This document shows, in pieces, positions 1-8,734 of a stretch of DNA of 64,000 nucleotides. The notes below the pieces were generated by a model, which did not search any database, was not told the origin of the DNA, and saw nothing but the letters and a program-made list of their open reading frames with translations. The stretch spans positions 62,001-126,000 of the forward strand of contig NZ_ATYR01000014.1 in NCBI RefSeq assembly GCF_000427785.1. Reading direction: 5' to 3'. Both the position numbers and the translations under genes were made by a program. Position 1 is the first letter of the stretch. The number at the start of each line of letters is the position of its first letter. The stretch is from Massilia alkalitolerans DSM 17462 (lineage in GTDB: Bacteria; Pseudomonadota; Gammaproteobacteria; Burkholderiales; Burkholderiaceae_D).

Positions 1-1
1 C

Positions 2-580
2 CTGGTGCACCTGGTGCTGGTCGCCGGCAGCGGCCTGAACCCGCTGCGCTACGTGGCCAAGATCTTCCCGGTGCTGGCCTTCGCCTTCACCTCGCGCACC
101 AGCGCGGGCTCGATCCCGATGAGCGTGGCGACCCAGACCGCGCGCCTCGGCACGCCCGAAGGCATTGCCAATTTCGCCGCCTCGTTCGGCGCCACCATGG
201 GCCAGAACGGCTGCGCCGGCATCTATCCGGCCATGCTGGCGGTGATGATCGCGCCGACCGTCGGCATCGATCCGTTCACCGCATCCTTCCTGCTGCCGCT
301 GCTGGCGATCATCGCCTTCGGTTCGATCGGGGTGGCCGGCGTGGGCGGCGGCGCCACCTTCGCGGCGCTGATCGTGCTGTCGGCGATGGACCTGCCGGTG
401 GCGCTGGCCGGTCTCTTGATTTCTGTAGAACCCTTGATCGACATGGGTCGCACGGCGCTCAACGTCAGCGGTTCGATCACCGCCGGCACCTTGACCAGCC
501 GCATCCTCGGAGAAACCGACATGCGGGTGTTTCATAGCGATGCGGAAATCAATTTAGATAGCGAATCGCAAGCCGTGTAA
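2..580 (+). CDS. L-cystine/dicarboxylate-type symporter, 3' part (TcyP/YdjN-like)
   Basis: Only the last ~192 codons lie in the window; the frame is open from base 2. The segment resembles the C-terminal half of DAACS-family (sodium:dicarboxylate symporter fold) transporters of the TcyP/YdjN cystine branch. Support comes from [12 protein letters not shown], then [19 protein letters not shown] and [11 protein letters not shown], followed by hydrophobic stretches and a hairpin-type [14 protein letters not shown] near the end, the region that forms the substrate and sodium site in this fold. It would import cystine or related substrates across the inner membrane. Cystine is assigned from similarity to TcyP; the general fold is secure. 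The tail after the last membrane segment is acidic and cytoplasmic. Confidence 0.85.
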   Translation: MVHLVLVAGSGLNPLRYVAKIFPVLAFAFTSRTSAGSIPMSVATQTARLGTPEGIANFAASFGATMGQNGCAGIYPAMLAVMIAPTVGIDPFTASFLLPLLAIIAFGSIGVAGVGGGATFAALIVLSAMDLPVALAGLLISVEPLIDMGRTALNVSGSITAGTLTSRILGETDMRVFHSDAEINLDSESQAV

Positions 581-690
581 GAGGGCTCCGACGCTGCGGC
601 GAGCCTGTCCGGAAAGCCCGCAATCGTGCGCTTTCTGCCCGTAGAATCCGTCTATGATGACGTCATGTCAATATCAGAGACGGGCAGGTA

Positions 691-1452
691 ATGGAACAAA
701 AGTGGCCACAGGAAGTCTGGCTGGTCAGGCATGGACAGAGCGCCGGCAACGTCGCACGTGACCTTGCCGAGGCGGCCGCCGGACACCTCATCGACATCGC
801 GGACCGCGACGTCGACGTGCCCCTATCCGAACTGGGCGAGCGCCAGTCCGAGGCGCTCGGTTCCTGGTTCGCCTCGCTGCCGCCGGAGCAGCAGCCGACC
901 GTGGTGCTGCACTCGCCCTATGTGCGCGCTGCTGAGACCGCCAATATCCTGATGCAAAGGCTGGACCGTTCGCGCCTGGTGGTCGAATCCGACGAGCGCC
1001 TGCGCGAAAAGGAATTCGGCATCCTCGACCGCCTCACCACCTACGGCATCGCGCACCACCATCCCGCGCTGTACGAACAGCGCCAGCACGTCGGCAAGTT
1101 CTACTTCCGCCCGCCCGGCGGCGAGAGCTGGTGCGACGTGATCCTGCGCCTGCGCAGCGTGGTCGACACCCTGAACCGCGAGTTCTGCCGCGAGCGCGTG
1201 CTGATCGTCGCGCACCAGGTCACGGTCAATTGCTTCCGCTACCTGTTCGAGCGCCTCGACGAAAAAACCATCCTCGAGTTCGACCGCGCCGGCGATGTGC
1301 CGAACTGCTCGGTCACCTCCTACGAATACGACCCCGATCTCGGCAAGGGCGGCCATCTGGCCCTGCGCCTCGTGAACTTCGTGGCGCCGCTCGAATCGAC
1401 CGGCACCCCCGTCACCGCCAGCAAGGACCTGCCTGCCGCACCGAAGGCCTAA
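691..1452 (+). CDS. histidine phosphatase family protein (phosphoglycerate-mutase fold)
   Basis: A 253-residue protein of the histidine phosphatase superfamily. The N-terminal LVRHGQSAGN carries the phospho-acceptor His14 in the RHG motif. A second catalytic His (H175) sits in LIVAHQVTVN, and an acidic LREKEFGILDR segment near residue 105 is the usual position of the proton donor. The enzyme should dephosphorylate a small phosphorylated metabolite or protein in the cytoplasm; the substrate cannot be read from sequence. It ends 9 bp before the NnrD-like gene, so the two are probably co-transcribed. A 10-bp palindrome ATGACGTCAT (657-666) lies 24 bp before the start. Confidence 0.85.
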   Translation: MEQKWPQEVWLVRHGQSAGNVARDLAEAAAGHLIDIADRDVDVPLSELGERQSEALGSWFASLPPEQQPTVVLHSPYVRAAETANILMQRLDRSRLVVESDERLREKEFGILDRLTTYGIAHHHPALYEQRQHVGKFYFRPPGGESWCDVILRLRSVVDTLNREFCRERVLIVAHQVTVNCFRYLFERLDEKTILEFDRAGDVPNCSVTSYEYDPDLGKGGHLALRLVNFVAPLESTGTPVTASKDLPAAPKA

Positions 1453-1461
1453 GCCCATCCC

Positions 1462-2463
1462 ATGGAAACGCTCATCGATACGCCTGACCGCGCCACTGCC
1501 GTGCACGACGTCGACACAGCCCTGCTGCAGGGCTGGCCGGTGCCGATGCCGGCCGTCGAAGGCGACAAGGAAATCCGCGGCCACGTGCTGGTGCTGGGCG
1601 GCTCCTGCGAAATGCCGGGCGCGGTCATCCTGGCCGCCACCGCGGCCCTGCGCGCGGGCGCCGGCAAGCTCACCATCGCCACCGGCCAGAGCGTGGCCCA
1701 GCTGGTGGCCCTGGCCATGCCCGAGGCGCGCGTGATCGGCCTGGCCGAACAGGCCAGCGCCGGTTTCAGCATGGGTGCTGTCGCCTGCCTCGACCCGCTG
1801 GCCGAGCGCGTCGACGCGGTGCTGATCGGGCCGGGCATGCGCGACGAGCCGGCCACCGCCGCGCTGGTGCATGCGCTGCTGCCGCGCCTGGACGCGGCCG
1901 GCACGCAAGTGGTGCTGGACGCCTGCGCCATGGGCACGCTGCTGCATCCGCCCGCGGGCTGGCCGCCCGGCATGCCCTGGCGTTTCGAGCGTCCGGTGAT
2001 CCTCACCCCGCACGCGGGCGAAATGGCGCACCTGACCGGCATCGCCAAGCAGGACATCAATGCCGCGCCCGACCCGCGCGCGCTCGAGGCGGCACGGGCC
2101 TGGAACGCGGTGGTTGCATTAAAAGGTGCGCGCACTGTCATCGCAACGCCGGATGGAACGTTGTACCAGCATGAAGGCGGCAATGTTGGCCTGGCCATCT
2201 CCGGATCCGGCGATGTGCTGGCCGGTGTCATCGCCGGCCTGGCTGCCCGCGGTGCGCCGCTGGCCCAGGCCACCTGCTGGGGCGTGGCGCTGCATGCGCG
2301 TGCCGGCGAGCGCCTCGCCGAGCGCATGGGCACATTAGGATATCTAGCGCGGGAAATATCACAGGAGATACCCGCGCTCCTGGAACAGCTCGCGGGCAAG
2401 GATGCCGGCGACAGCGAGACCATCCGGCCCACGCCGGTGGGATGGGGAGCGGAGTTCCAGTAG
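1462..2463 (+). CDS. nnrD: ADP/ATP-dependent (S)-NAD(P)H-hydrate dehydratase (YjeF C-terminal domain)
   Basis: This 333-residue protein matches the ribokinase-like YjeF C-terminal domain that repairs damaged NAD(P)H hydrates. Visible motifs are GHVLVLGGS near residue 42, the AALRAGAGKLTIAT strand, VILTPHAGEMAHLTG, and GSGDVLAGVIAGLAARG with the catalytic Asp at residue 251. The N-terminal epimerase (NnrE) domain present in E. coli YjeF is absent, so this is the stand-alone dehydratase form and an epimerase would have to be encoded elsewhere. It follows the histidine phosphatase gene by 9 bp. Confidence 0.9.
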   Translation: METLIDTPDRATAVHDVDTALLQGWPVPMPAVEGDKEIRGHVLVLGGSCEMPGAVILAATAALRAGAGKLTIATGQSVAQLVALAMPEARVIGLAEQASAGFSMGAVACLDPLAERVDAVLIGPGMRDEPATAALVHALLPRLDAAGTQVVLDACAMGTLLHPPAGWPPGMPWRFERPVILTPHAGEMAHLTGIAKQDINAAPDPRALEAARAWNAVVALKGARTVIATPDGTLYQHEGGNVGLAISGSGDVLAGVIAGLAARGAPLAQATCWGVALHARAGERLAERMGTLGYLAREISQEIPALLEQLAGKDAGDSETIRPTPVGWGAEFQ

Positions 2464-2690
2464 CTTCGCTCTCCAGCAAGTACGACAGTGTTCGATCCGA
2501 ACCGGCGGCCGGGCTGCCAGTCTAACGGAGTCGGATCGTGCACTGACCGGGGCCGCGTATTGCGTCGGTTCCCTGATGGTTCCACTGCTGGGTTCCCGAA
2601 CCCTCAGAGGACCTAACCTGGCGTCGTAGTGTTCCAAGGCCTCACCTGGACGCTGCGGCACAAGATAGACGTGAACGAGGAGTTTAAACA

Positions 2691-3110
2691 ATGAAAGCAC
2701 TGACCAAAGCACCAAAAATCCTGCTGACTGCTGCTGTGTTGGCCTCCCTGCTGGGCGCTTGCCGCAAGAACGAGCCGGCGACCGACACCACGACCACCAC
2801 GCCGGACACCTCGGCCACCACCCCGAGCAGCACCTCGGGCGCCACCGGCACCACGGGTGACACCGGCACCGGCGCAACCGGCACCGGCACCACCGGCACC
2901 GACATGGGCACTGGCGCCACCGGCACCGGCGCAACCGGCACCACCGGCACCATGACCGATCCGGCAGCCACCGGCACCGGCGCAACCGGTACCACCGGCA
3001 CTGGCGCAACCGGCACCACCGGCACCGGCGCAACCGGCACCTCGGGCACCTCGGGCACCACCGGTACCACCGGCACCGGCACCACCACCCCGCCAAGCAC
3101 CGGCGGCTGA
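2691..3110 (+). CDS. low-complexity Thr/Gly/Ala-rich lipoprotein
   Basis: A 139-residue protein with a lipoprotein signal: Lys near the N-terminus, a hydrophobic core, then lipobox LGAC with the lipidated Cys at position 24. Nearly everything after residue 30 is built from Thr-Gly-(Ala/Thr) units such as TGTTGTGATG, probably an extended, flexible surface or periplasmic segment. A good ribosome binding site (GAGGAG) precedes the ATG. No enzymatic domain is visible and the function is unknown. The DNA is made of near-identical ACCGGC-based units, so length variation by slippage is plausible. A GC-rich hairpin follows the stop codon. Confidence 0.75.
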   Translation: MKALTKAPKILLTAAVLASLLGACRKNEPATDTTTTTPDTSATTPSSTSGATGTTGDTGTGATGTGTTGTDMGTGATGTGATGTTGTMTDPAATGTGATGTTGTGATGTTGTGATGTSGTSGTTGTTGTGTTTPPSTGG

Positions 3111-3133
3111 TCCGCCATCCGCCTGGCAACGAA

Positions 3134-3156
3134 CGGAGCCCGCGGCGCGGGCTCCG
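3134..3156 (+). terminator. GC-rich hairpin after the lipoprotein gene
   Basis: A perfect 10-bp stem, CGGAGCCCGC pairing with GCGGGCTCCG around a GGC loop, begins 24 bp after the lipoprotein stop codon. There is no T-tract, so it is either a weak or factor-assisted terminator or an mRNA-stabilising hairpin. Confidence 0.45.
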
Positions 3157-3292
3157 GGACTTCCGCGTCCCAGCGGGAGATGGTTTCGTGCCGTTCTTAT
3201 AGCGGCGATCGCCAGTCCGGCAGGGCTGGCCTAGTCGCATTCTGTTTTCCCTCCCCTCCCCCCATTTCCCCTACTACGCTTCAGCAGCACCC

Positions 3293-3419
3293 TCCTTGAG
3301 GGTCTCCTTGAGGGTCAGGTCTGACATTTAGACACGGGCTGAGCAATACAGCAGCGTAACGGTGGAGTTCGTGTCCGAATGTCAGACCTGCTCCCGATGG
3401 TGTGCGCGATGGTGTGCGC
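3293..3419. repeat. inverted repeat flanked by two tandem 12-mer duplications
   Basis: The gap between the lipoprotein and the RND operon (3111-3478) has no convincing gene. It holds a 21-bp inverted repeat with two mismatches: the arm at 3316-3336 begins CAGGTCTGACATT and the arm at 3370-3390 ends AATGTCAGACCTG, with a 33-bp spacer. Immediately left, TCCTTGAGGGTC is present twice in tandem (3293-3316). Just right, GATGGTGTGCGC is present twice in tandem (3396-3419). This looks like a small palindromic repeat element; the duplications may be slippage or insertion scars. Confidence 0.6.
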
Positions 3420-3429
3420 AATGCGCATG

Positions 3430-3454
3430 AAAAAAGCCAGCCCGAAGGCTGGCT
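3430..3454 (-). terminator. Rho-independent terminator of the RND operon
   Basis: Read on the minus strand, an 8-bp stem AGCCAGCC/GGCTGGCT with a stable TTCG tetraloop is followed by six T residues. It starts 25 bp after the stop codon of the RND permease and is a textbook intrinsic terminator. Confidence 0.9.
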
Positions 3455-3478
3455 CTGTGCAGGTGAAGCCGGTGCGGC

Positions 3479-6400
3479 TTAGACCGGCTGCGGGGTACCG
3501 CGGCCGCGGCCGCTCACGAAGCGGCCGATGCGCACGATGCCGCGGAAGATCAGGCGCACGAAGACCAGCGTCAGGATGGCTTCGACAAAGGTCATCAGGA
3601 AGGCCAGGGCCACGTTGTGGCGCTTGGCGCGGCGGTTGAACTTCGCGAACATGCGGTCACGGGCGATCTCGATGCTGTCGTAGAAGGTCGGCACGACCAG
3701 CAGGGTCAGCAGCGTGGAAGTGATCACGCCGCCGATGATCGCAATGGCCAGCGGCTGGTAGAACTGGCCGGCATCGCCGAAGGCCATCGCCACCGGGAAC
3801 ATACCAGCGATCAGCGCGAAGGTCGTCATCAGGATCGGACGCAGGCGCTTGCGGCCGGCCTGCATCAGCGCTTCCTCGCGGTCCACGCCTTCCTTTTCCA
3901 GGGCGCGGGCGGCGTCGATCAGCAGGATCGCATTCTTCGCCACCAGGCCCATCAGCATCAGGACGCCGATCATGCTCATCAGGTTGAGCGTGTTCTTGGT
4001 CAGGATCAGGGCCAGCACCACGCCGATCAGCGACAGCGGCAGCGACAGCATCACGCCGATCGGTGCGGTGAAGGAACCGAACTGCATCACCAGGATCAGG
4101 TACATCAGCAGGATGCCCGAGAACAGGGCGATCATCATTTCCCGGAACAGCTCCTGCTGGTCCTCGCCCTGGCCGCCCAGCGCCAGGCCATAGCCCGGCG
4201 GGAAGTCGAAGCTCTTGGCCAGTTTCATGGCGTCGGCGGTCACTTCACCGGCCGAACGGCCCTGGGCGTTGGCGGACACGGTGATCAGGCGCTCGCCATC
4301 CTTGTGGCGGATGCCGGCCGGGCCCTTGCCCATGGTGATGCTGGCGATCTGCTCGAGCGGCACCATCATGCCGGTACCGCTCACCGCGATCGGCAGGCGC
4401 TCGATGCTGTCGGTATTGACGCGGTCCTCCGGATGCAGGCGCACGGCGACGTCGCGGGTCTCGTTGGTCGGGTCGACCCAGTCGCCCACTTCGATGCCGG
4501 CGAAGGCCACGCGCAGGGACTGGGCGGCGTCGTTGACCGAGATGCCCATGGCGTTGGCCAGGCCGCGGTCCAGCACGATCTGCAGTTCGTTCTTCGGATC
4601 CTGCTCGGACAGGGTGACGTCGACGGCACCCGGCACCTGACGCAGTTCTTCCATGAAGCTTGATGTCAGTTCCATCAGCTTGCGCGAATCCGGACCGGTG
4701 AACTCGATCTGGACCGGCTTGCCGCCGCCGCCCAGGTCGTCGATGACGGTGTACTCGGCGCCGACCAGCGGAGCGATCTTGGCGCGCAGTTCGGCGCCGA
4801 TCTCGGAACCGCTGCGCTCGCGCTTGCTGCGCTTGCCGATATCGACGTAGACGCGGCCGCCGCTCAGGTCGACGTAGCTGTTGGTATCCTCGGTTTCCGG
4901 GATCGAACGCGCGATCTCGGCCGCGGCTTCGACCTTGCGGCGCGAATATTCCAGGCTCGACGAGGCCGGGGTGCGGATCTCGACCATGATGGTGCCCCAG
5001 TCCGATTTCGGCATGAAGCTCGAGCCGCCGAAGAAGTTGTGCAGCAGGATGGCGCCGGCGAAGCTGGCAAAGGCGATGAAGCCCATCCACTTGCGGTGGT
5101 GCAGTGCCCAGGCGATCACGCGGCCGTAGCGGTCGGCCTGGTGGTCGAACCAGGTGTTAAAGCGCTGCAGCACCAGGCTCAGGCCCTTCTTCGGCGCATG
5201 CGCGTGGTCAGGCGGGTCGCCCCAGTAGGCCGACAGCATCGGGTCGAGCGTGAAGGAGATCAGCAGCGAGACGATCACCGAGCAGGTCACGGTCAGGGCG
5301 AAGGGACGGAACCACTCGCCGGACACGCCCGGCATGAAGGCCACCGGCACGAACACGGCCATGATCGAGAAGGTCGTCGCGGCCACGGCCAGGCCGATCT
5401 CGGCCGTGCCTTCGAGCGCGGCGGTACGGCGGTCCGAGCCCATTTCCATGTGGCGCACGATGTTTTCCCGCACCACGATCGCATCGTCGATCAGCACGCC
5501 GATCGCCAGGGACAGGCCCAGCAGGGTCATGAAGTTCAGGGTGAAGCCGCACAGCCACACGGCGATGAAGGCGGCCAGCACCGAGGTCGGCAGCGCCAGC
5601 GCGGTGATCAGGGTCGAACGCCACGAATTCAGGAAAGCGTAGACCACGAAGATGGTCAGGATCGCGCCCAGCACCAGGGCTTCGATCACGTTGTCCAGGC
5701 TGCTCTGGGCTTCTTCGCCGCCATCCTGCACGACTTCGATAGCGGTGCCTTTCGGCATTTCCTTGTTGGCCTCCTTGACGACCTCGTGCACCTTCTTGGC
5801 CAGCGAGACGGTCGAGGCGTCAGGCGAACGGGCGATCTGCAGGCCGACGTTCGGCTTGCCGCTGCGAATCGACAGGCTGTTGATGTCGGCGAAGCCGTCC
5901 TTGATCTCGGCGACCTGGTTCAGGCGCACGATCTGGTCGCCGTTACGCTTGACCACGATCTGCGAGAAATCTTCCGGACGCTCGATGCGGCCGACCAGGC
6001 GGATGCCCTTCTCGTCCAGCTCGCTACGCAGCTTGCCCACCGGGGCGTTGGTGTTCTGGGTGCGCAGGGCATTGGTGACTTCCGACACCGAGACATTGTA
6101 TTCACGCAGTTTCTCGGCGCGCAGCAGGACCGACAGTTCGCGGCGCAGGGCGCCGTTCACGGTCACGGTCGAGACGCCCGGGATGGCGCGGAACTTGTCG
6201 GCCAGCACGTCCTCGGCATAGCGCGAGATCTCGGCGTGCGACTGGGTGCTCGAGGACAGCGACAGCTGCATCACCGGCTGGGCATTGATGTCCCAGCGGC
6301 GCAGCACCGGCTCGCGCATCTCGACCGGCAGCTTGTAGCGCACCGCGGCGATCGCGTTGCGCACGTCGTCCGAGGCTTCGATGACGTTGCGGCCGAAATT

Positions 6401-6685
6401 GAAGTCCATGAAGAACGACACGCCGCCTTCATAGGAGTTGGAGGTGATCTCGTTGACGCCCTGGATCGCCAGCAGCTGCTTTTCGATGCGGTTGGTGATC
6501 TCGCGCTCGACGGTCTCGGGCGAGGCGCCCGGATACGGGATACTGACCGAGAGGGCCGGACGCTCGACGTCCGGGTTCTGGTTGACCTTGAGCTTGGACA
6601 GCGCGAGCAGGCCGATCAGCATCATCGCCACGATCATGACGACCGTCGCGACGGGTCTCTTGACACTAAAATTGGAGAGGAACAT
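3479..6685 (-). CDS. RND multidrug efflux permease (HAE1/AcrB-type)
   Basis: A 1068-residue inner-membrane pump of the resistance-nodulation-division family, using proton flux to expel hydrophobic compounds from the periplasm through a tripartite channel. It starts MFLSNFSVKRPVATVVM, standard for the first membrane helix. The proton-relay pair is present in SLAIGVLIDDAIVVREN (TM4), and the TM10 lysine in GLVAKNAILLID. The extended N-terminal porter segment has QNPDVERPALSVSIPYPGAS, as in AcrB/MdtC relatives. Some 50 residues beyond the usual end contain an additional hydrophobic stretch. The adaptor gene is 30 bp upstream on the same strand; no TolC-like channel is adjacent. Substrates cannot be inferred. 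Confidence 0.93.
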   Translation of the reverse strand: MFLSNFSVKRPVATVVMIVAMMLIGLLALSKLKVNQNPDVERPALSVSIPYPGASPETVEREITNRIEKQLLAIQGVNEITSNSYEGGVSFFMDFNFGRNVIEASDDVRNAIAAVRYKLPVEMREPVLRRWDINAQPVMQLSLSSSTQSHAEISRYAEDVLADKFRAIPGVSTVTVNGALRRELSVLLRAEKLREYNVSVSEVTNALRTQNTNAPVGKLRSELDEKGIRLVGRIERPEDFSQIVVKRNGDQIVRLNQVAEIKDGFADINSLSIRSGKPNVGLQIARSPDASTVSLAKKVHEVVKEANKEMPKGTAIEVVQDGGEEAQSSLDNVIEALVLGAILTIFVVYAFLNSWRSTLITALALPTSVLAAFIAVWLCGFTLNFMTLLGLSLAIGVLIDDAIVVRENIVRHMEMGSDRRTAALEGTAEIGLAVAATTFSIMAVFVPVAFMPGVSGEWFRPFALTVTCSVIVSLLISFTLDPMLSAYWGDPPDHAHAPKKGLSLVLQRFNTWFDHQADRYGRVIAWALHHRKWMGFIAFASFAGAILLHNFFGGSSFMPKSDWGTIMVEIRTPASSSLEYSRRKVEAAAEIARSIPETEDTNSYVDLSGGRVYVDIGKRSKRERSGSEIGAELRAKIAPLVGAEYTVIDDLGGGGKPVQIEFTGPDSRKLMELTSSFMEELRQVPGAVDVTLSEQDPKNELQIVLDRGLANAMGISVNDAAQSLRVAFAGIEVGDWVDPTNETRDVAVRLHPEDRVNTDSIERLPIAVSGTGMMVPLEQIASITMGKGPAGIRHKDGERLITVSANAQGRSAGEVTADAMKLAKSFDFPPGYGLALGGQGEDQQELFREMMIALFSGILLMYLILVMQFGSFTAPIGVMLSLPLSLIGVVLALILTKNTLNLMSMIGVLMLMGLVAKNAILLIDAARALEKEGVDREEALMQAGRKRLRPILMTTFALIAGMFPVAMAFGDAGQFYQPLAIAIIGGVITSTLLTLLVVPTFYDSIEIARDRMFAKFNRRAKRHNVALAFLMTFVEAILTLVFVRLIFRGIVRIGRFVSGRGRGTPQPV

Positions 6686-6715
6686 TTTTAATTATCCTTG
6701 GTTGTCCTGTGTTCC

Positions 6716-7900
6716 TTACTTGCCCTGCACCGCGACCTGATTGGCGGCGCTGGCCGCGCTGGCCACCACGGCGGCCGGCATCTCGACCTTCTGGCCATCC
6801 TTCAGGTTCGAGGTCGGGGAGCGCAGCACGATGTCGCCGGCGACCAGGCCCTGCTTGACTTCGATGTTGCCGGTGCGCGGATCGCGCGCGCCGACCACCA
6901 GCGGGACCTTGTTCAGGGTCTTGTCCTTGATGCGCCAAGTAAAGGCGCTGTCGCCGGCCTTGACCAGCGCGGCTTCCGGCAGCATCAGGGCGTTGGTGCT
7001 CTGGGCGTCGATGCGGCCTTCGGCATACAGGCCGGCCACGCGCGGCTGGGCCTTGTCGGCGAACTCCACCACCACCTCGACCTGGCGGGTGATGGCGTTG
7101 GCGGCCGGGTCGATGCGCTTGACGATGCCGGCGAACTGCTGCTCGCCGTAGCCGTTGACGCGGAAATTGACCTTCTGGCCGAGCTTCACGTTGGCGATCT
7201 CGTCGGCCGAGACGCGGGCCTGGAAGCGCATGCTGTTCGGGTCGATGACCTTGACCAGTTCCTTGCCGATGGTCGCGGTGTCGCCGGCCGAGACCTTGCG
7301 CTCGGAGACGATGCCGTCGAACGGCGCGCGCACCACGGTGCGGCTGAGCTGCTGGCGCGCGGTGGCGGCGCGGCTCCTGGCGGCCGACAGCTCGCTCTGG
7401 GCGCTGTTGCGGCGCACTTCGGCTTCGTCCAGGCCGACGGCCGAGGTCATGCCCGAGGCGCGCAGGGTCTTCATGCGCTCCAGCTGGCGGTTGGCCTGGT
7501 CCAGGGCCTGGCTGGAGGCGCGCACCGCTTCGTCGCTTGATGCGACGGTGTCGCGGATCGCGGTTTCATCCAGGCGCACCAGCACGTCGCCGCGCTTGAC
7601 CGGCTCGCCGTTCTCCTTCAGGACCTGCAGGACCACGGCCGAGACTTCGGCGCGCAGGTCGGCCTTGCGCTCCGGCTGGATCGAGCCGGTGACGACCGGG
7701 CCGCTCGACAGGGTGTCGTTCTGGATGGTCAGCACGTCTTCCGACGCGACCTTCAGCTGCGAGGGACGCTTGTCCTTTGGATCGGACTTGCCGCCGGCCT
7801 GGGCGGTTTCCGTGCCCGGCTTGGCAGGCTCCTTGGACTCCTTGCTGCAGGCGGCGAGCGCCGAAGCGATGGCAAGGACGAGTAGTGTTTTGCGCAGCAT
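6716..7900 (-). CDS. RND efflux periplasmic adaptor (membrane fusion protein)
   Basis: A 394-residue HlyD/AcrA-type adaptor linking the RND permease to an outer-membrane channel. It has a lipoprotein signal with lipobox LAAC and Cys18. It then has the split biotinyl-lipoyl domain (VKRGDVLVRLDE on one side, VVRAPFDGIVSERKVSAGD on the other) around an alpha-helical hairpin rich in Ala, Arg and Gln (about residues 125-180). A beta-barrel region and membrane-proximal domain follow. It lies 30 bp upstream of the permease, so the two form one operon, probably expressed from the promoter-like sequence at 7968-7996. Confidence 0.93.
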   Translation of the reverse strand: MLRKTLLVLAIASALAACSKESKEPAKPGTETAQAGGKSDPKDKRPSQLKVASEDVLTIQNDTLSSGPVVTGSIQPERKADLRAEVSAVVLQVLKENGEPVKRGDVLVRLDETAIRDTVASSDEAVRASSQALDQANRQLERMKTLRASGMTSAVGLDEAEVRRNSAQSELSAARSRAATARQQLSRTVVRAPFDGIVSERKVSAGDTATIGKELVKVIDPNSMRFQARVSADEIANVKLGQKVNFRVNGYGEQQFAGIVKRIDPAANAITRQVEVVVEFADKAQPRVAGLYAEGRIDAQSTNALMLPEAALVKAGDSAFTWRIKDKTLNKVPLVVGARDPRTGNIEVKQGLVAGDIVLRSPTSNLKDGQKVEMPAAVVASAASAANQVAVQGK

Positions 7901-7967
7901 TGTGGTTCTCCAGAGAAGGACTCAGTGGTTGTTCTTGTAAAAATTCGGGTATAGACAGCCAGCGCGC

Positions 7968-7996
7968 AGTATCGAGTAGTGCCCAACCAACTTCAA
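7968..7996 (-). promoter_or_regulatory. candidate sigma-70 promoter of the RND operon
   Basis: On the minus strand a TTGAAG (-35-like, 7996-7991) is separated by 17 bp from GATACT (-10-like, 7973-7968), each matching four of six consensus bases, about 70 bp upstream of the adaptor start codon. Assigned by eye. No repressor gene is adjacent. Confidence 0.4.
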
Positions 7997-8056
7997 GTGA
8001 CGACTCTGCGTACTGCGGAATTCGAGGGATGAAATGCGATATTTGGCGACGAGCTG

Positions 8057-8117
8057 CATTCCAGGCGGACTGGAATGTGGCCGATTCCGGACAGGCGGAC
8101 GTCCGACAGTGTCCGCC
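8057..8117 (-). terminator. two adjacent hairpins downstream of the DUF212 gene
   Basis: Two perfect hairpins lie in tandem after the DUF212 stop codon: CATTCCAG/CTGGAATG with a 5-base loop (8057-8077), and GGCGGAC/GTCCGCC with a 10-base loop (8094-8117). Neither has a T-tract. They may separate transcription of the DUF212 gene from the RND operon. Confidence 0.35.
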
Positions 8118-8135
8118 CGCGTACGGTTCCGGGGC

Positions 8136-8555
8136 TCAGGCGCCGAAGACGGCGTGGATCAGGAAACCCATCCCGATACCGGTGGCGATGCCGCCGCCGA
8201 TCTCCACCAGGGTGTGGCCCATGCGCTCGCGCAGGACGACATGACCCACGGTGTCGCACGCCAGCTTGTTGATCGCCGCGGCCTGGCGGCCGACGTGCTG
8301 GCGCAGGCTGTTCGCGTCGATCATCACGATGAAGGCCAGGGTCACCGCAACGCCGAACGCCGGATGGCCGATCCCCTCGCGCAGTGCGATCAGGGTGGCC
8401 ATGCTGGTGACGACGGAGCTGTGGTTGCTGGGGAAGCCGCCGTTGCCCACCAGGTTGAAGGCCCAGCGGCGCTGGCGCGCGCTGGTAATCAGGAACTTGA
8501 TCGGGCCGACCACCATCCAGGTCAGCACGGGTGTTACGAGGTATGCGAGATCCAT
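8136..8555 (-). CDS. divergent PAP2 / DUF212 family integral membrane protein
   Basis: A 139-residue membrane protein of the divergent PAP2 (acid phosphatase/haloperoxidase-related, DUF212) family, typified by plant and bacterial YuiD-like proteins. GGFPSNHSSVVTSMATL matches the family's phosphatase-like PSxH signature, and LRQHVGRQAAAIN, HTLVEIGGGIATGIGMG and three or four hydrophobic helices follow. The ATG at 8555 is preferred over a TTG two codons upstream. Residues needed for true PAP2 catalysis are only partly retained in this family and its substrate is unknown. It is transcribed toward the RND operon with a 235-bp gap. Confidence 0.85.
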   Translation of the reverse strand: MDLAYLVTPVLTWMVVGPIKFLITSARQRRWAFNLVGNGGFPSNHSSVVTSMATLIALREGIGHPAFGVAVTLAFIVMIDANSLRQHVGRQAAAINKLACDTVGHVVLRERMGHTLVEIGGGIATGIGMGFLIHAVFGA

Positions 8556-8734
8556 GTCCAAATCCAGGTACGACGAGGTAGATAAATGATGCTGAGTAAT
8601 GCCGGGCGGAATTATCTCAGAAGCAAGCTATTACCGATATAAAAACGATGCCGAATCAAGGACATCCGTAGCGCCGCCGCACCATCTGGGACGGTAATAT
8701 TCTCTTAACTAGACGAGACAGGCAAGGGGGCGGT

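Noticed and set aside
657..666. Palindrome ATGACGTCAT upstream of the histidine phosphatase.
   Set aside because: An isolated 10-bp palindrome without a second copy or matching promoter; too little to call an operator.
1449..2585. A 378-residue minus-strand open frame over the NnrD gene.
   Set aside because: Ser/Ala/Arg-rich shadow of a gene with all NnrD motifs on the other strand.
2761..3100. Short GC-rich repeats that might suggest a CRISPR array.
   Set aside because: The units are short, in frame, without spacers, and encode the Thr-Gly tail of a lipoprotein.
5039..6691. A 550-residue open frame antisense to the RND permease.
   Set aside because: His/Gln/Asp/Arg-rich shadow of a fully recognisable permease; no family features.
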